Positions 24,410-36,639 of a DNA stretch of 64,000 nt are shown here, in pieces (the first letter of the stretch is position 1; the number at the start of each line of letters is the position of its first letter). The DNA lies in contig JALPQD010000631.1 in the NCBI GenBank assembly GCA_023101885.1, positions 320,001 to 384,000 of the forward strand, written 5' to 3'. The DNA is from Typhlomys cinereus. Taxonomy: Eukaryota > Chordata > Mammalia > Rodentia > Platacanthomyidae. Made by a program: the position numbers and the translations under genes. The notes beneath the pieces are model-generated. The model was not told the origin of the DNA. It saw nothing but the letters and a program-made list of their open reading frames with translations, and did no database searches.

Positions 24410-26715
24410 TATTTTAGGGAGAAAATTCTTTTTTTTTGTCAAGTGAATCATTTTTTTTTAATTTCCACTCATACAAACTTAACAGGTACACCGGTCCCCC
24501 CCTCCCTCCAACCCCTTATCCCCCTGTGCCCCCCTCCCATCCCCCTTCCCTCCCCATCCTCCAGTGCCTCCCCTTCCCATCCCCGGAGCATCCTTTAATG
24601 TGCATGCCAAACTCTCCTCTGGGTCCTCCTCTCTGATAAGATGCAAGGACCCAGTGGCATTTCCCTGAAGCCTTTCCTGTGTTCCCGTTAAGCATAGGAA
24701 CACTACTGTGACTGTCAATCCCTTGCCTCCCAGGATCCTGGTGCCTTCAGCAAATGCTAGACTTTGTGGGGTCAATAGTGTGTTGGACATTGCGCAGGGC
24801 ATGCAAAGTCCAATTATGATTGCTTCTGCCCTAACTTGTGTGGAGTATCTTGCATATCGTTGCTCCTCTCATCCTTGTGCTCTTACAATCTTACCGCCCC
24901 CTCTTCCACAAATTTCCCTGAGCTTCAGGATGGGGAGAGATTCGGCTGACCTAGTTCTAGATGATTGATATAGAGTCTCTGATGTTCTGGATTATGGTTT
25001 GTTGATTTTTTTTTTCAGGTTTGCTGCTCCTGCAATGCCCTTGGCTCCATCCTGATGGGTATTGGATGTCACCCCCTGGCCAGAGATAAAAACCTGTTAA
25101 ATTAGAGTATTATTATAAGAGTATATTCAAAGGTAGATGTAATAAAAGTAGGAAACCGTGGTGAGGGAGGGGTCAATCACCCATCTGCAAAATGGTTACT
25201 TATTATCTGCCAGACTATATGCCCTCCCCTTCTGGTGAGATCATACCCCATCAGTTGCAAATGATCAGGAAGGAAAGTCTGTGAACTTAACCAGATGTCT
25301 CATTGCTTGCTTGCAGTCCTTGATGGTGGCCTATTTTCTCTGCTGTAACATGGTCCCCTCTCTCCCTTGTTACTGATGTGGCCCTCCTTCCCCATTCCTC
25401 CTGTTCATAATCTTAGCAATTACTGTAGTTATTACAGAAATTTATCTTTGAGTGTCTCTAAGTGGGTTTGGTACTAGGAGCCACCTATTAGGGAGTACAT
25501 ACGGCGCTTAATTTTCTGTGTCTGGGATACTTCACTCAATATAATTGTTTCTAATCTCATCCATTTCCCAGCAAATTCCATTAATTCATCATTTTTGATG
25601 GCTGAGTAGTACTCCATTGTATAGATGTACCACAGTTTCCTTATCCACTCGTCAACTGTTGGACATTTGGGTTGATTCCATGACTTTGCTATTGTAAACA
25701 GTGCTGCTATGAACATAGTCGTGCTTGTGCTATCGAGGTGAATTTTTGCTGTATGGGGGGTTATTCCCAAAAGTGGAATCGCAGGGTCATATGGCATTTC
25801 AATCTTTAATTTCTTTAAGAATCTCCAGACGGCTCGTCAGAGTGGCTGTATGAGCCTGCATTCCCACCAGCAATGTAGGAGAGTTGCCCTCTCTCCACAT
25901 CCTCTCCAGCATTTGTTGTTGTTTGTATTGTGGATTTTTGCCATCCTGACTGGGGTGAGATGATATCTCAGGGAAGTTTTGATTTGAATTTCACTTATGG
26001 CTAAGGATGTGGAACATTTTTAAAGATATTTGTTAGACATTTTAATTTCATCCCTGGCAAAGTTTCTTTTAAGTTCCAGGGCCCATTTTTTAATTGGGCC
26101 ATTTGTTTCCTTAGTGTTTAGTTTTCTAAGTTCTTTGTGCACTCTGGACAATAGAGCTCTATCAGATATGTGGTTAGTGAAGATTTTCTCTTATTCTGTG
26201 GGTTGCCTTTGAGCTCGTGTTACAATCTCTTTATCTGAACAGAAGCTCTTTAATTTCACCAGATCCCAACTGTTGAGAGTTGGTAGCAGTGACTGGGCTA
26301 TTGGATGTCTGTTTAGGAACTGTTGGCCTAGCCCAATCAGCTTGAGGGAGTTCCCTACCCTTTCAACCATGGTTTTTATACTCTCTGGCCTGATATCAAG
26401 GTCCTTGATCCATTTGGAATTAAGTCTTGTACATGGTGACAAGTACGGGTCCAGCTTTAATCTTCTGCATGTGGAGATCCAGTTTTGCCAGCACCATTTG
26501 TTGAAGATGCTGTTCTTTTTCCATTGGATTCTTTGGGCCCCTTTGTCAAAGACCAAATGGCTGTAATTTTGTGGGCTTATATCTGGGTCTTCAACCCTTA
26601 TCCATTGATCTGTGTGTCTATTTTGGAGCCAGTACCAGGCTGTTTTTATAACTATGGATTTGTAGTACAGACTAAGGTTTGGTATGGTGATACCTATTTT
26701 AGGGAGAAAATTCTT
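24410..26715 (-). mobile_element. 5'-truncated L1 with target-site duplication
   Basis: The insertion proper is 24431-26694. A 21-bp perfect direct repeat that includes agggagaaaattctt flanks it at 24410-24430 and 26695-26715. The T run at the left edge is the poly(A) tail, 24460-25473 is the 3' UTR with its purine-rich (here C-rich) tract, and 25474-26694 is the C-terminal part of ORF2. Truncation of the 5' part is typical of L1. Confidence 0.92.
25474..26600 (-). pseudogene. L1 ORF2 C-terminal fragment, frameshifted
   Basis: On the - strand, 26556-26191 encodes ORF2-type sequence (DKGAQRIQWKK, FNKWCWQNWIST, LNSKWIKDLDIRP, KLKSFCSDKE). In another frame, 25797-25474 encodes the extreme C-terminus (MPYDPAIPLLGI, FIAALFTIAKSWNQPKCPT, YTMEYYSAIKNDE, SLIGGS and stop). 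The part between is recognisable but broken by stops and frameshifts. Endonuclease and reverse transcriptase domains are missing, so it cannot be active. Confidence 0.9.
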
Positions 26716-26850
26716 AAGGAATGGATCCTTTGCTAAATATTTCAGTAATTTTTTCTACCCTTATTATTGAAATTTCAAGGAGCTATTAAAATATCCAGAA
26801 ATTTTTGCACGGCCTATCCTGGGCATGTTGGGACACTTTGTTAAAAAAGT

Positions 26851-27137
26851 GGGGGCTGGAGAGATGGCTCAGGATTTAAGACTCTGTCTCGCAAGCAAAA
26901 GGTCCTGAATTTAGATTCCAGGTCCTACGTGAAAAAACACCAGGCAGAAAGGGCTTCGGCCTGCCCTTCTGTCCTAGTGGGCAGAGCCTGGGAAATCCCA
27001 GAGTGAAGCAAGGAGGTAGAAGCAATCCAGGAAGGAGGTAGAAGCAACCCAGGATTATTCCCGAAGCCACTCTTGATCCTCCACAGGGACACACAGTGCC
27101 CTCTGAAACACACACACACACACACACGTAAAAAAAT
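26851..27137 (+). mobile_element. tRNA-headed SINE with internal duplication
   Basis: Head gggctggagagatggctcag, full body and a short CA tail. About 22 bp (aggaggtagaagcaatccag) occurs twice in tandem near 27009-27055, a duplication not seen in other copies. Confidence 0.88.
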
Positions 27138-28740
27138 AGAGACATTCTTGCCTTCCACTGAAGAGAGGCTCCCAAACCAAATATAAAAGCCATTTCAAAA
27201 ATGTCTGAGGACATTCAGCTGCTTATACTGAGATTTTCTTCAAGTCCATTGTGACAGAAACACGCCTGACCCTGAAGAATTCTCAGAAAAGCCATTAGTA
27301 TACATTTCTTAGCAGAAATCAGACCACCTCACCTCCAAGGTTGCTTTGTGTTTCCTGTAAGATCTTTGAAAAGTATCGATGGCATTGGTGTGTGAAGTTA
27401 CCTGTGTTTCGAGATGCTCTGAGGACTTGATTTCCTGGCTTTTCAGTTGACCTAAGAGTTTCCTGCTCAGAAAGCTTCTGTTTTAATGCTATAATAAACC
27501 CATGTCCATTTGTGTATTAGTGAATCAAAACTTTTTCCTGAGCCCAGAAAGCTCTTGACTGTGTACGAAGGCAGTATTTGTGCAAATGCTCCTACACGAT
27601 TACAAGGTCAACAGCATCTTGCTTTCTTTTGTAATTTACAAATTCTAAATCCCATGCCACAGCTAGCAGGGCTACTGAGTGCATGTGATGGTGTCTATGG
27701 AATCAGAGGATCTGGGTATTTAGGACGGAACCAGCCCAGATGATATTAGTCCTACCCTCACTCGTTCAGAGGATTGAATGCCTCTTTAATAAGATTAATG
27801 GTAGAAGCAGTTCTAAGATTAGTTTCTGTGTCAGTCGCACCTACCATAGAAAAATAATTTGCAGCAAGTAATTTTAAAAACTAAATCACTTAGTGATTTC
27901 AAAGTTTAAAAACACTTGCATAGGAAATACACAGGTTTCCTTTCTACTGTGGGCTACTACACCAGTAGGGCTCATGCTGCAGAGAAGGCTGAGCAACACT
28001 GTGAAATGTTCCAGAGCTTGTGAAACATGCCTTGGGCCAGAACTATTCTATTACCCTCTAATGATTTTTTTAAGGGAGAAATAGTGAACAGAGTCCACTG
28101 GTAATTGCTTGGTTTATGCTGAGCAACAGAACGACTCTCTCAACCATGAAACATCTTTGAAGAGCTAACATTACAGCAAATATTGAGTAGGATTCACCAG
28201 ACGGACCGGGGTATGGTGCAGATGATCTTGCTTTCTACCTTCACAAATATGGAGAAATCCGTCAGGAAGTGACAGGCAGGTTAAATAATTCAAGTCTGTT
28301 GTCATCAAACTTTGCAATTACTTCCCAAACGCATATCTTTAGTAAGATGTGCGTTTGGGGTTTTTATGCTTTTCGGTGATGTTGATGAACTTGGGTGTTA
28401 GCTATGATGCTATTATTTGATTATGACAACAGAATTTTCCTTTAAAATGACAAGAAAGAAGGGGATCTGGTCGATTCTCAGGTGAACAGTGCTAAAGGAC
28501 TGTCCCGCCAAAAAGAAATCAATTAGAAAGCAGCATGTAGATGAGGTTTTGCCCACTAACTATGAGCTTTCTCAATAGGAGAATCCTGAGCTAGCAAAAA
28601 GACAGTTATCTTATGCCAGGAAAATCAACTGTGCAAATGGGATCCTGTTGTACACGCACAGTCTTCTAAACTTCTTCAAAAACCTCAGGGTGAAACATGA
28701 AACAGCACTGCCAAGAAATGGTTGTGCACTAGGTAGATAT
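27138..28740. other. Intergenic, no gene recognised
   Basis: No exon, RNA gene or recognisable repeat in this 1.6-kb stretch. Confidence 0.55.
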
Positions 28741-28818
28741 TCTACATGCACAGGATTCTACATGCACAGGATTCTACATGCACAGGATTCTACATGCACA
28801 GGATTCTACATGCACAGG
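28741..28818. repeat. Perfect 16-bp tandem repeat, 4.9 units
   Basis: Four identical copies of tctacatgcacaggat followed by 14 bases of a fifth. The lack of differences between units points to recent expansion. Confidence 0.95.
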
Positions 28819-29219
28819 GGTAGAAACGTGCTTTATCTTCATGAGAAAGGAAAGCCCAGAGGACTATGCTCCTGCTCAAGATTTCTCATGGGTTAGAAAT
28901 TGTGCTAACCTGCTATTATATCCACAGATTTCAGGAACACTTAACACTCAGCCTAGAATCTTCTACAATAGAGGTAGAGGATCTTAACACCCTGACAGGA
29001 TGCAGCCTAGGGCAGTAGAACAGTGAAGTAGACAGCAGTGGACAGCCATAATGCAGATACCAGTGACCTAGCAAGGCTCACCCAGAATCAGGCCAACTAC
29101 TCTCTCCCCATCCTAAGGCTTTGGGAACCTTACAAAGAAGTATTGTGGGGGGAGGGGCAGTGAGACTGTAAGAACTTACAGATGGGAAGGTTCACTGTTC
29201 AACGAGACATTTCACTCAA

Positions 29220-29587
29220 GGCAGGACTGTTGCATTTAGGAGCTCACTGCGATGAGACTTGTCCTTAGCAGACCTGCATAATGATTGACATACTAATATG
29301 CCCTGCTCAGGAGAGATAAGAACATACAGTAGAAACTTTGGGGACTAAAGTTGGATGAGTGAAGGGAAATGTTCCTATCAGTGAGGTGGTCCAAAGGGAA
29401 GCAACTTTGTATGCCACAAGAGGCCTGAACCCCATAAGAGTAGACAAGCCAGAAGAAACCCAGGGGTCCATAGAAGGTAGGAGAGTGGGAGGGAGTGGGA
29501 TGGATTGATGAAGGGAAGGGAGGGGAATGGGAGTGAGGGGGATGGAGGGAAGCAGGGATAAGTGTTCAATATAAATTAAAAAAACAC
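29220..29587 (+). mobile_element. L1 3' end, + orientation
   Basis: The stretch 29380-29560 is the reverse complement of the second-subfamily L1 3' UTR (agaagaaacccaggggtcca, then a GGGA-rich polypurine tract) and ends in aatataaattaaaaaaac. The left boundary is uncertain. Confidence 0.65.
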
Positions 29588-29589
29588 TG

Positions 29590-31688
29590 TGCTAAGCACC
29601 CCTCCCTGAGGAGCTAGGAAGGGTTCATTCTGGCTGTGAGAAGGGGAGATGCTTCTTCAGTGGTATGCACGTTAATACATCGCAATGCTCCCCCAGGTAC
29701 ATGGTAATGCAGTCAACCCTGATGAAACTCAATGGACCACACACACGAAAAGGCATGAAAGTGTGAGGGACATGGTTGGGAAGAAGGTTTTCAATGGCAG
29801 AAGGAATGGGGTGGGGCCCAGTAACATGAGGTAAAAATGACTTTTTCATTGTATTCATGAATGAAAGTGTCAGAGAATGTTTAAAAGGAGAAAAAGCAGT
29901 GATGAGCGCTGCTCATGTATCATTTCATTTAACCTTGGCAGCATCTTCATGAAATGGGCTACTTCAATGTGCCCACTTTAGAGATTAGGAAACTAGGATT
30001 GAAAGACATGAAGTGGCTTGTTCAGGTTCCCATAGCTGATTAGGAGGAGGACTGGGATCTGGTTTAACCTCTGCATGGCCCCAGAGACCACCCTGACCCA
30101 CAGCATCTGGCTTTACACAACCTTGTACTTACTTGTGCATTAATGTGCCCCACTACCTTGATTCCATATAGATCTTGATTGTGGGGGGGGGGAAGTGGTG
30201 GCTACACAGTCCCCTGGGATTTCACATTCAAGAGCATTTTGCTGTCTTGTGCAAATGCCAGACTCGAAATTTCATCTTTGCCCCCGCTGGTGCTTACTGT
30301 CTGTCTGTGCTAGGTGTCTGCTGAGCAAAGGGACGGTGCCAAGACTCTGGTGCCCTGAAAAGGGGAAGAGAGTGATTTTGGAAGCTAAACTGTGCCCAGA
30401 CTTTTCTCCTTGCCCGTCACTTCTTTTCCAGACAGATGTTCCCAGAGAGCCTAATCCATGGCAGGAGGAGTTGGCTTCCAATGACAGAAGTGACATCATC
30501 GGGTCCTCCCTCTTTGAAAACCAGACTCTCTCCTGGAGGTAGAGCTGCCTCTTCCCTTGCACAGGGCCCAGGTGACAAACTCTTTTTCTTAAGTATTGCA
30601 GTAGGCTGACTCGGAGATGCCAGAACTTTCTAGTGCGAGGGTCCGGGATGTCTGCGGCAGATGATGGTGAACGCATTTTACCTCTCCAAGACCTAGTAAC
30701 GTAGCTTACACAATTTATGGTTTGCAACTCTGTTGCGAAGCCCTGCAAAGATGTGGAGCTCACTTGCATAGAAACCTAAGTCATCACAGCAACTTTATGA
30801 TACATGGGAGTAGCTGTCAACTCCACTTACCAGATGTGTAAATTCAGGCTTGGAGGGTGATGGGTGACTTGCTTGCTCAGAATAAGAGACAAAAACATGG
30901 GCTCAAAATTCTATGGATTTTCTTCAGTTCTTCTGTTCCATCCATTGGGCTTCGGTTCCATCCATGTCTTTGTTTGGAATAGAAAAATTATAAAAACGAC
31001 TTAATGACTGCAGGAGCATATGATTTTTTTTTTTTGCTTCTCTCCCTTTAGATATTTTAAAGGAAGAATAAACATGAAAATAACCAGTTGCCTGCAGCTC
31101 CAAGTACTGCTGGGAACAGAACCACAGTCTGAAATTACTGATGTTGTTTTTGAATAACAAAGACCCTGCAGGAGTTGAGCTTCGGCTCAGGGCTGTTCAG
31201 ACCTGGAGGAGCCAGAGCAGACCCAGAATGTCAGAATGATCGGGCCTTTTTCCCTGCAGCAGGATCATTTCCAACCACAGCCGGCCAGGCAGAGGCATTA
31301 GCAAGCCGGCAACATCTAAACGGCCAGATCAATTCGCAGAAGCACTTCTAAGGGAAACAAATCAATATGTTCCTTCCCCTAAAGATTGATAACATCATCA
31401 GGAAGCAACAGATGCATTTTAGGGCTCCGAAGGCTGTGAAGGGGAGGCGACTCCCAGGCCCACTCTTCTGTCTCTGGAAAAGCAATTGTAGATCAGCTTC
31501 TGAGCATGCTGGCACCTGTCACAGCAATCAAAGCCCACGTTCCTAACGCTCCCGTGTTCTTGGCAGGTCTCAGGGTACCGCCAGATAATCTGTCCCTTCT
31601 GATTAGCATGCCTCCGAGATGAGTGTGCCATCCCCATCTCACAGATGAGAGCCCGCAAAACCATTTCCTTCTTGAGACCTTGATTACC
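29590..31688. other. Intergenic, no gene recognised
   Basis: No gene. A 9-base G run lies at 30182-30190. Unique sequence around 31160-31420 with few repeats could be conserved noncoding DNA, but nothing in it is diagnostic. Confidence 0.5.
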
Positions 31689-31822
31689 GGAGCTGGGGAG
31701 ATGACTTGGGGGTTAAAGTCTTTGCTTCACAAGCAAAAGAACCAGATCTGTGTAAAAAAAAATGCCAGATGAAATGTCACTCTTGGGCTTACATAGGCAC
31801 ACACACAGTCAAGTGTTCTCTG

Positions 31823-31870
<48 letters not shown>
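31689..31870 (+). mobile_element. tRNA-headed SINE, internally deleted
   Basis: Head ggagctggggagatgacttg joins directly from aaaaatgccagatgaaat to gtcactcttgggcttacata, so about 100 bp of the usual body is missing. The (CA)n tail runs at about 31825-31870. Confidence 0.82.
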
Positions 31871-31872
<2 letters not shown>

Positions 31873-32058
31873 CCCTGGTTACCTATGGTCAAAATGGGAT
31901 TTGGATCTTCTGATTTCAAACCTGTTGTTTTGCCTACTTACTATGTATTTCACAGATTTTCTAAGATATTGTGACATCTTCAATATTTCTGACACACGAG
32001 AAATATTGTGACACCCATCCTATGTTGATTGTTATTTTTGTGTGTATGATATATGTGC

Positions 32059-32060
<2 letters not shown>

Positions 32061-32145
<85 letters not shown>

Positions 32146-32380
32146 GGCACAAACATATACAAAGGTCAGAAAACAGCCTCTGTTCTTGCCTTCCATCTTA
32201 TTTGAACAGGGTTTTTACAGCTTGTTTTTTTCCCTGTACATTCCCAGGCTAGCTCCATTTCATTTACCTTCCCTCTTTAGGAAGTTGGGATTACACATGG
32301 CCCCATACTATGCTACCTACCACGTCTAACTTCATGCAGTTTCTGGAGATTTGAACTCAGGCCCTCATAGTTCCTAGACA
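32061..32380 (-). mobile_element. B3-like SINE with (GT)n(GA)n tract
   Basis: A compound microsatellite, (GT)n at 32061-32079 and (GA)n at 32079-32142, precedes a - strand SINE body with cctctttaggaagttgggat, ttacacatggcccc and ggagatttgaactcaggccc. Confidence 0.6.
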
Positions 32381-33187
32381 ATTTTGGACAGGCTTTCTGA
32401 AATCCAAAGAATAGAGGAAGTAAAAAACTCTAAATAATGCCATTTTTCAAACGAGCACAAATCAGACCTGAGTTCTATGCATGAAAAGTAAAACTTAACT
32501 AATGTAGTTAAAGCACCGCAGAGCCAGGACTAGATGGAAAACTGTATTGTTTTGCTCCTGAAATAAATCTGCCATTGAAAGTCATTTAGATCTCAATTTT
32601 TGTCTTATTGTCAGTTCTGACCCATAAATGCTGCTCCCTGCTTGTCCTCAAACCCCCATTCTTTCTCTCCTCTAAAGACCAAGACCCACCCTTCAATTGG
32701 CATCCTCACTGCAATGGCCTGAGATCAGCCTCTGCGTTTTTGCCAGGGCTCTTCTAATAGAGTACACTACCCACCAACCCCTTACTCTTGAGTTCATCCT
32801 TCACAAACTCCCACCATCATCTTTTCAAAGTACGTATCTGGTCAACTTCTCCATCATCGAAGACAGGCCACCAAGCATCTTTACTGACTCCTTGTTACTC
32901 TGAGATGAAATCTCAATTTTCCTGCTGAAGAGAGATGCCTGTGTGGCCATTTATTGTGAGAGGTTATCTTTGGAGCCAATGAAGAGATTAAAGAACAAAG
33001 GAAGAGTGGGATGTATTCACCGGAAAATGATGATCACATGTTTTGCCTGTCTTGCGTGTGGGGAAAAAAGTAGCTGACCTAAAAGTAGAATAACGACTTT
33101 GAGATATTGGAAAAGGCCAGAGTGAAGGGTGGAAGGGAACGGTTGGGTTTGGTTAGAAAACTCAGGGTAAATGTATAAAAATGTGAT
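32381..33187. other. Intergenic, nothing recognised
   Basis: No gene or clear repeat seen. Confidence 0.55.
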
Positions 33188-33429
33188 GCTGGGCCTGGGG
33201 AGATGACTCAGAGGTTAAAGCCTTTGCCTCGAAAGCAAAAGGAACTGCGTTTAGATCCCCAGACGCCATGTAAAAATGTTGGGTAGAAATGATGGTGTTC
33301 TGCATTTCTGGCCCTGGAAACCCCAGAGCAAAGCAACAAGGAGGTAGAGTAATCCAGGATGATTCCTGATGACATCCTTGGGCCTCCATATGGACACAAA
33401 CTCAAGTGTTTGTTTTCACACACAGCCCC

Positions 33430-33470
<41 letters not shown>
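33188..33470 (+). mobile_element. tRNA-headed SINE with (CA)n tail
   Basis: Head gcctggggagatgactcaga, body with gaaaccccagagcaaagcaa and gatgacatccttgggcctcc, and tail (CA)n at about 33433-33470. Confidence 0.85.
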
Positions 33471-33474
<4 letters not shown>

Positions 33475-34927
33475 CATGATGCTGAACTTCATTAATATTT
33501 GCAATTAAGACATGCCAATAAAAAGATGAAATATTCTGCACAGATGGGAGAAATCTGAATTCCCCCACAAAGTCCACAGGGCCACATGATGCAGCGGCCA
33601 CATAGCCTCTAACCTCTGAAAAGTTAACTGTCCCCCACACCAAACGTAATGTGAAGGGCTTTGTTTATGAACTCCTCAGCACTGCTGCCAGTCACACCAG
33701 CTTCTGATTTCGTGGGTTTCTCACAGTCAGGAAGACACTCAGATGCTTGCGATGGATCTGCACAGAGCAAGGCGTTTCGCACCTCCGGCCCAGGTGTCTT
33801 ACTTGAGCAATGCTGAAGAAACCCAGGAAAATCATTTGCCAAGTCATGAATTATGCATCGATTTCTACTTCTTCTCCCAAAGGTAATTCTTAAAAAAAAA
33901 AGTTGAGCTGTTAATGACTTCCTCCTAGTAAGTGGAAACGTGGACAGAAATATGGTTTCTTGGTGTGAATTGCAACACTTTAGAAATTCAAATATACGTT
34001 CAGGAAAGCATATATTTTCATCTATTAGGTAATAGTGACTAAGGCAGAAGGCCCCACTTAAAGCAACCACGAGCAGCAGAAGCGTAAACCAGCGTAATTC
34101 ATGAGCTGGTTTGCTTTTCTTTTTTCCAGCATTAGTTTTTGGTGTGAACGGCCCCCACACACCTTAAATGGACCCTGTTTCATGCTGCTTTTGCCTTACA
34201 AGTGTAGCTTTGTCGCTTCTATGCCGCAGACACTTGGAGGATCTGAGACTATCTGCGACAGACCCATTAGGAGAGACAGAGCCACTGGTGTGGTGATTGA
34301 CGTAGGGAATATTTACAGATTATGCCGTATCTATAGAGATGTGAGTGGTAAGGATGAACCGTCACACCTTTCTGCCCCTCCTGACCACAGCCAGCAGTGC
34401 GGCCCACTTACATCCTGCTTTGCATTCAGAACTCCACTTGCGTCTCTGGAAATCCTACATTATCCTGGCTTTTCAGGTTAAGAACTGGCACTGAAATATA
34501 CTAATTGACCCAGTCATGGTCCCATTACAGATTCCATGCAAGCGCGTGCGTGTGCTTGTGCGTGCGATGTGGATGTGTCTGCATGTGATGAGGAAGTGTC
34601 TGACAAGGGAGGGAAAGGGGGGTGTGAGAAAGGTGGGTAGAGAGAGGACAAAGGAGAGGAATAAAGCAAAGGAAAGTGAGCTGGCTTTTACTGAGAGCCT
34701 ACTGGATGCAGGCACCTGGCTTACCCTAACAGATGTAGAAACTGCTTGTACCAATTTTAATCAGGAAGTCAGATTATAACCCAACTCTCTACTACTCTAA
34801 GCAAGTACCTGGGGGGTCTGGGTCTATATTCAGTGTCTTTTTCATTCTATCACCCCTTTCTCATCTGGCCAAGAAAAGAATTTAGCAGTGTGGAGATATC
34901 TTTGGGTGAGTATTGGATTGGATTAGA
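33471..34927. other. Intergenic with one long unexplained reading frame
   Basis: A 178-codon frame on the - strand (34160-33624) is the longest here not explained by a repeat. It begins MWGPFTPKTNAGKKKSKP and has a hydrophobic stretch LLLLVVALSGAF near residues 32-43. I recognise no family, and there is no upstream promoter-like or splice evidence. I treat it as chance open sequence. Confidence 0.4.
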
Positions 34928-35124
34928 TTGATTTGGACTTTTTTTCTATTTTTCTACTTTTACAAGCATATTGAGTATTCATCCCAGGTTCCTTCCCTCT
35001 TCCCTTCCTCCCATCCCCTCCCTTCCTTTCACCATTCTCTCCTACTCCCTCCCACTCTTCTGCCTGTATGCATCTATAGACCCCAGGGTTCACTGTAGCT
35101 TGCCTACTTGATTTGGACTTTTTT
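34928..35124 (-). mobile_element. Short L1 3' end with target-site duplication
   Basis: About 163 bp of second-subfamily L1 3' end (ttttacaagcatattgagta, a CT-rich tract, gaccccagggttcactgtag) is flanked by the 17-bp repeat ttgatttggactttttt at 34928-34944 and 35108-35124. It is an extremely 5'-truncated insertion. Confidence 0.85.
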
Positions 35125-35147
35125 ACATTATGATTTTTTTTTTAGTA

Positions 35148-35469
35148 ATCTATTTGTGTGTATGTCCAAGTATGTGTCCATATGTCTGTGTATCTGTGTG
35201 TGTGTCTGTGTGTGTGTATGTGTGTGTATGTGTGTGTGTGTGTATGTGTCTGTGTATGTGTGTGTGTGTCTGTGTATGTGCATGTGTATATGTGTCTGTG
35301 TGTGTGTCTCTGTGTGTGTGTGTTTTTGTGTGTGTGCCCCCACACACATATGTGGAGATGAGGACAATTTACAAGTCAATTCTCTCACCATGTGGGCTGT
35401 AAGGATTGGACTCATGTTGTTAGGCTTGGCAGCAAACATTTCTACCTACTGAACCACCCTACCAGCCCT
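35148..35469 (-). mobile_element. B3-like SINE with long degenerate TG tract
   Basis: A TG/TC-interrupted tract spans about 35153-35335, followed by a - strand body (catatgtggagatgaggaca, ctcaccatgtgggctgtaag) and head-like end (ctgaaccaccctaccagccc). The TG tract is the longest in the window and produces spurious repetitive reading frames. Confidence 0.65.
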
Positions 35470-35805
35470 TGCATTGATTTCTTACCCGTTTGCACTGTTT
35501 TAGATGTGAACTGAGTTTGTTTAATATTCTATCAAAATAAGCACCACGCATGGGGAACCATAGGTACAGATGTTAAGGTTTATGGAAATCTGACTTAATT
35601 TTAGAATCTACAGTAAGATTTGAAGTGGAAAATTAGGATTTGATTTGGTAACCTCCATTTGTCCCACTTCTGTCTTTATTTTGGAGTGGATGTGATGTCT
35701 GAATCAGGACTCTGGATGTTAAACTTCTGATCATGGGAGGTATTCAAGCAACTAAGAATTATCGCTGACACTCTGAGGAATGGAATCGCCTTTAGAATTG
35801 AATAC
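35470..35805. other. Intergenic, nothing recognised
   Basis: No gene or repeat identified. Confidence 0.5.
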
Positions 35806-36215
35806 AGAGCCATTCTGTGCTGGTTAGGTATATAGGCATCCACTGGACAATCAAAGGCTGAGCTCTGGGCACATTTACGAAGAGTTGGTAGTTCAGGCAA
35901 GGCCTTAAGTGAGTCTGCAGGAGCTTGGTGGTCAGCGGTGGTCAGCAGAGAACGCTGAGGCCAGCCGTGGAAGCGCTAGCATACAAGACTCGCCTGCAGT
36001 CTCTGTGGACGCTCCTTCCCCTTCATCTCCCCCCTTCTCTGTGTGCCCCCCACCTACTGCTCGTCTCTGGAACATCTCTCACTAGTGGTTCTTCAGTCTT
36101 ACTGAGATTATCTCACACATACCCCACATTCTGAAGCTTCTTTGTTCGCCTGAAACAACACAGAATATGTCTCTTCTTGTGCTTTTGACCTTCTGAAAGG
36201 CACCCTTCTGGGTGA
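35806..36215 (+). mobile_element. Partial LTR of the MaLR/ERVL-like family
   Basis: The phrases ctgagctctgggcacattta and aagagttggtagttcaggca align with the 5' part of the LTR at 4419-4840. The 3' part is unrelated or too diverged, so the right boundary is uncertain. Confidence 0.45.
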
Positions 36216-36639
36216 CCTGATACCTCATCTTTCTTCAGATACCACAACTATCAGACAGGGTGCCGTGACAGCTTTCCTAGTCCAGAAATCCTTTGGAATT
36301 GATCCAGAGTCCCTTAGAGATTGTAATTCTTAATATCATCAAAAGAATTTGCTATTGTTCAGGCAGAAGGGAGGAGGAGTGACATTTTAGAAAGTTTGTG
36401 CCCATGAGATTTTGAGAGGCATTTAAACTCCCAGTCTTGGAGAGGATGCTCATTAACTTCTTTACTCCTAGGTCTTTGGCCCACAGTGGGTTCCAAACTT
36501 TGTTCTGTCTTTTTATGTCGCACAGGTTTCTTCTTCCCTTTGGTAGAACTCTTGCTCACACGTGGGATTCTACTGCAGCTTTCAAGCGCACAGAGATAGT
36601 CACCTGTCCCAGACTGAACCACAATGTTCTTCCAACAGT

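Noticed and set aside
28741..28818. CRISPR array
   Set aside because: The repeat units are contiguous without spacers and the context is a mammalian genome.
35108..35452. Cys/Val-rich and His/Thr-rich frames
   Set aside because: They translate the degenerate TG tract of a SINE tail on either strand.
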